Below, piece after piece: positions 59,578 to 64,000 of a stretch of 64,000 nt of DNA. Location of the stretch: positions 2,604,001-2,668,000 of the forward strand of contig RCSZ01000002.1 of the NCBI GenBank assembly GCA_014898425.1. Reading direction: 5' to 3'. Both the position numbers and the translations under genes were made by a program. The notes beneath the pieces are model-generated. The model did not search any database. It was not told the origin of the DNA and was given only the letters and a program-made list of their open reading frames with translations. The DNA is from Botryotinia globosa. Taxonomy: Eukaryota > Ascomycota > Leotiomycetes > Helotiales > Sclerotiniaceae. Positions within the stretch are counted from its first letter, which is position 1; every line of letters starts with the position of its first letter.

Positions 59578-62500
59578 TTAATGAAGCGCAGCTTAAGAAT
59601 TGCAAAATTATCCATTCATGAACTAACTCATCACAAAAAATTACCATTAACAAACCCCTCTTGGTCTTCCTCTCAAAATTCCTTCTCAATACGAGTCACC
59701 TTATTTTCAGCCACTATCGAGAAACTCCTCATTGGCAATTGACAATAAGGTTGTGCAACAGCCACTCATCTACACGGCTGCAGCATAATGCTTATTCATA
59801 TGTGAAACATATGCGCATGTACGCACCAACTGCCAATGTAGATCATCCGGTACCGGGCCTTATTTTTTTCAGCGGCGGTATGACATTGGTTTTTATCTGC
59901 ATTAGTATCATACGCCATTGCATAGTTGCTATAGTGAGATGAATGTGCGAGTACCATGGTATAGTGTCTTACCTGAGGTGAGCCTCACATCATTTCTCAA
60001 CATGTCTGCATGTAAAATATAAGGAAAAGTACATGCTGCATGACTTGGCATGACCGGTTGTTCATCTTGCGTTTATCGAAATGTAGCGGTGCACACGAAT
60101 TATTGTACCCTTTCATCTAGCATTTCCAGACACCACCATCTATATGAAGTCATACCAGTAATTACCTCCTGCTTACATATACTGCAGGTAGACTGAAAGC
60201 CAAGCCAAGCCACAGTCCAAGCTCATTCTCAATGCGGATATGCGTGCTTCCCGTATACACACAGACAATAAACGTCCCGCATCCACGAGGTTGGATGACC
60301 TTTCGTGATACGTCAATTTCAACTACGTATGCGGTGTAATCTTTTGTCTAATAATATTTTCGAGTGATAAAGAAAGGAAATGGGTAGGGTGTTGAATTAG
60401 TCATGCCACGTCTCGAGAAATCAACACATCGATTCATCGGTCTATCAAGCTTTTGCATATGGTTGAGACAGTGGTTGCCCAGACTTAGTCCAAGTGGATT
60501 GGGTATGTCCATGAGTACTACATTAAATACCACAACATTCAACTCCTGCGTATCCACAATTTAACATACCTTTGCAAAAGCAAAATGAGTAGATGAGCGG
60601 GGGAGAAATGAAGAAAGTAGGTTTGGGATGCAGTCTGTCTGTGACGAAAAGAAAAACTTTATGCCCGGGGTTTTAGAACAAGTGGTGGATATCCAGCTTT
60701 CGTGAGAAGTTGATCTGGAGAGATCGGTAGGGAGACTTTTTCAAAATAAACAAAAACACTTCCAAGCCTAGAACGTTCCATATAAGGCACAAAACAAGCA
60801 TTTGGCTAACAAAGCAGCTGTAATACCGCAGATCTACTCCACAGTTTTGCCTAGAGTCACCAAGAGAACTAGATATAGTTGACCAAAGGAACTAATTCAC
60901 TTACTCTACGAGATCTACGCAAAAAGCAGCACAAAGTGTAGAAGGGTAAGCCAAAGCAACTTCTACACGAGATTGAATATGGAAATATATCTCCTCTTAA
61001 TAAAGTATCCAATATAAAAAGTCAAATATCTAGAGATTACTAGGATACTCGCCAAGACCTACCATCGAACTCAACACAGAATTAAGCTAAAGCACAAGAT
61101 CTGACCACAACCTCCACAAATCCTTTCTTCGATTCCTGTTCTAGGGTCGTACAAAACGGACAGAAGTAGCCTTCAAACATTGGAAAAGACACCCACCCCA
61201 CGCCTTACCAACGCAATGCAGATCACATGATGCCTTCCACTGAAGATCCCGATTCAAATGATGAAATATGACAAGAGCAGCAAGATATCCATTAGCAATA
61301 CCTGAATTGCTTAATGCTTCTATCAGTTGATAGGAGTGGTGTTGGAGATGCGATTCGGAGTAGCTGGGGCACCTCAATCGAGATGGGCGGAAAAGATATT
61401 CATTGATGACTACCATATGCATAGCTGTAAGAATTCCAGTATTCTGGACTGCGGTTAGATGGTCAATAGTTTTCACCTTTTGGATTTATTTGGTTGATGG
61501 GTAATTTTTGATGACTGATGACTGGTTACTTGTCTACTCCTGGTTTGTGCTGCTGCATATTACGCTCTAGAGCCTGCTTCGTTTAATTGGATTATCTGGA
61601 TTGCTCTCTTCTTGGTTCTTTCTCTTTCTGTTGATGTTTCGCTCTTTGATTCTCCCCCTATTCGCCCCCAAGACCCTTTTCCCTCGGCGTCAGCGTCAGA
61701 GAGCTCATTGTCTGATACCAATGTGACAAATGAGTCATATAATCAGATCTGGTCAAAATTTCCTACGTGCAATTCATAAATGGTTTAGAACCCATGTGTG
61801 TGAGACGGTAGTTGCAGAGGGGAAATCTCTCGTAGTCCTCCCTTCTGCTAACGCTTCAAATATTGCTATATAATCATATAGTTTGGCCTAGTATACAAAT
61901 ATACGACCCTCTAGAAGAATGACTCTCAACCAGCTCACCTCGCCTTCCCGGATAGACGAGTCATTATCCCTCCCAGGGTTGGGCATTGGGCGGGTATACC
62001 CCGGATGACCCCGGATATCTACCTAGAGAATTAATTAGATATCCCTTCTATTATATATTGTAGAGTAAAGTAATTGTTTGATAGAATGTGATTGGGTATG
62101 GATATATTTGGGGTAAATTATGCAATATTAGATTATATGATTCGATTATATGATCGTTTAATATTAGAATCAATCAATGGTTTGAATCAAAATAATAATG
62201 GAGAATAACCTCGTTTTTGGACGACAATTATGAGACGATTATACAATATACCCCGGATATTCGAAATATCCAGTGGATTTCCTGAATATCCGCCCTGTTG
62301 TGGTTTACCTAATGAAATATCTAAAGCAATACATATCGATACAGTCTCAAACAGTCTGTTACATCGAACTTGCTTAATCTGTTCTCCGAACACGAAAATA
62401 GAATCTGCAGCTACCAAAAAAGAAAAAGAAAAATCAGATGATTGAAGCCAAGCAATATGTTTCGGAAAGAGGGGCGATCAACAGCAGAGCTAGATCTTCG

Positions 62501-63029
62501 CCAAGGTCCCCAAATGAGACTCAGAGAGCAGTGATCTCGCCCTCGGGGAAGTGATAATCAGAGAGGATTACAGGTACTGAAGGTATCAAAATTAAAGACT
62601 AGCAAACGACCTAATGCATAGCAGCTTTTCATTGGGGTACCCCAAGCGTGGATCTGCGCATGTACGCACGCTACGAACGTCATGGCGGTATTGAAGAAAA
62701 CGATGTGCCCTTTTTTTCTTCTTCTTTGAATAATCGAGAACGTTCTCTGCGTCATAAGGGTTGTTGAAAGTGATGCAGTTATGATGGGGTCTCTACGGCT
62801 ACGGCTTCTCGCTAGATTCGCTTCGTTTCTGATATTTCATAATGAATTGCTCGGCTCGGCTTCTAGTGGAGAATTAGCGGCTTAGGTTGAGAGAATCGTG
62901 TTTCGCTGAATGGAAAATGGTGAATGTTGAATGTTTTCATGCTAGGGTTATGGTGATGGAGTAGATGTGGAATATTTGGCTGTATATATGTCTCTTATGC
63001 TCATTTTGAATGTTTGAGTTTCTTTTTGG

Positions 63030-63145
63030 GATGGGGGGTAGTGAGGAGTGAGGAATAAGGAAGAAGGAGTGAAGAATGAGGAATGAGAAGTGAAGAATAA
63101 GAAGTAAGAAGTGAGGAGTAAGGAGTGAGAAGTGAGGAATTTTGG
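63030..63145. repeat. Purine-biased degenerate satellite
   Basis: An irregular array of gaggagtgaggaa/gaagtgaagaa-like words, almost wholly purine plus T on the plus strand, with a 7- to 8-bp beat. The complementary frame gives a Ser/Leu/Pro/Tyr repeat (SSLLTPY-like) that is probably not a protein. Confidence 0.7.
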
Positions 63146-64000
63146 GGGGAAGGAGAGAAAATGAGAATGAGAATGAAAGTGGGAGTAGAAATAAGATCGG
63201 TGTTGGAAAAAAATTGAGCGGTGTGCTTCGTGATCAAGTATGGATATGATGTCATTTAATTATGCTTACAGGCTGCTCTAATAGTTATTCCAACCGTTGT
63301 TCTAACTGTTGTTCATGCACTCATCTACCACCTTTCCCTCAACAAAAATATCATAGCTCTTACCAAACTAATACAAAATTAGAGAAGCTACTCATCCTCA
63401 AGTATACATTCCCGGAACGTTGCACTTCTAACCAGCCGATTCCTCCCCCAATAAACCATCTTCACAAATTACACGATGGAAGAATTCTTAGAACATCGTT
63501 TGCTATTACAGGAACCGTCAGAATATCCTTCTGAGATATTTGAGATTCACACATCCATTAATCCATTCACTCCCACAAAGTATTTCACTGATACAATGCA
63601 GTAAGTCCATCACCCGAGTCTTGGCAGGGGGTAGTTGTATATTAAGAACAAGGAAATCGTATCGCTGCTGTTACTACTTGAGTTTAATGGTCGGACGTTT
63701 TCAATGTTCCGATACGAATCTAATAATTAACGATTTTCGATATTTCAAGTCAGATTCATGTATTCAAAGATACTCAAATATATATACTTACATACCTAAC
63801 TATATAGATAAGAGTATTTCTAGACATAATTAGAACTATAGCGTTAAGAGTTTTTATATATATAAATAAAGATTGAATGGATGGCCTAAAGTCATTCATA
63901 GTCTATATCAAAGAAGCTAGTCTCGTAGTAAGGCCTATGTAAGACTTACTCCTTTCTATACTTAGCTAGTCTGTTAGATGAAATTCATATTGATAATTAG

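Larger units (their letters stand above)
56890..64000. other. Gene-poor region, part 2
   Basis: No convincing gene over 7 kb. Points noted: a Ser/Thr/Ile frame through (tcaaca/tcaatc) repeats at about 57860-57915, followed by a protein-like but stop-broken frame to about 58560; an 18-bp-period run at 59470-59577; a 112-codon minus-strand frame at 61141-61476 without a family match; and a purine-biased satellite at about 63030-63145. The window end (63770-64000) is AT-rich. Confidence 0.45.

Noticed and set aside
61141..61476. 112-codon minus-strand frame as a gene
   Set aside because: Composition is passable, but there is no family signature, no flanking exons and no promoter context. It is mentioned only in the regional note.

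Overview
The window is nuclear DNA of a filamentous ascomycete (Pezizomycotina). Genes carry one to six short introns (about 45-200 bp, nearly all GT-AG) and encode eukaryotic housekeeping proteins plus families limited to filamentous fungi (DUF1770, DUF7730, fungal hotdog thioesterases). The protein flavour suggests Leotiomycetes, perhaps Sclerotiniaceae. That placement is an inference from memory, not a search result.

Layout. 0-9 kb: 3' part of VPS18 (vacuolar tethering, +), a multiply broken thioesterase pseudogene (-), a DUF7730 protein (-), CWC2 (spliceosome, +) and the urease accessory protein UreF (-). 10-18 kb: a MARVEL-type membrane protein (+), two 9-bp satellite arrays, a short LTR-type element inside one of them, a frame-broken gene relic at 13.9-15.4 kb, and a DUF1770 protein (+). 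18-29 kb: a WHIM1 chromatin protein (-), a repeat- and AT-rich gap, ribosomal protein uL2 (+), adenosine kinase (+) and an Est1/SMG7-like protein (-). 29.8-42.2 kb is the densest part: a ZNF511-like zinc finger (+), ATG101 (-) divergent from PEX3 (+), TRAPP subunit BET5 (-) divergent from a CaMKK-type kinase (+), BUD31 (-) divergent from the complex I LYR subunit NDUFA6 (+), and RPC19 (-). 42-64 kb is gene-poor: only a Ser/Pro-rich conserved fungal protein (+) and a HAL/SAT4-type kinase (-), set among microsatellites. The last 10.7 kb has no convincing gene.

These genes do not form a pathway cluster. Functional echoes are CWC2 with BUD31 (same spliceosomal NTC-associated region), VPS18 with BET5 (tethering complexes), and PEX3 with ATG101, which share one 450-bp intergenic region. 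I found no CRISPR array, rRNA or tRNA, and no clearly new multi-gene system. The most unusual items are the decayed loci, a dispersed 18-bp phase-locked repeat, the LTR-like element lodged in a satellite, a start codon split by an intron in uL2, and a GC-AG intron in ATG101. Exon boundaries were read by eye from splice signals and frame continuity. They are internally consistent but not confirmed by transcripts.
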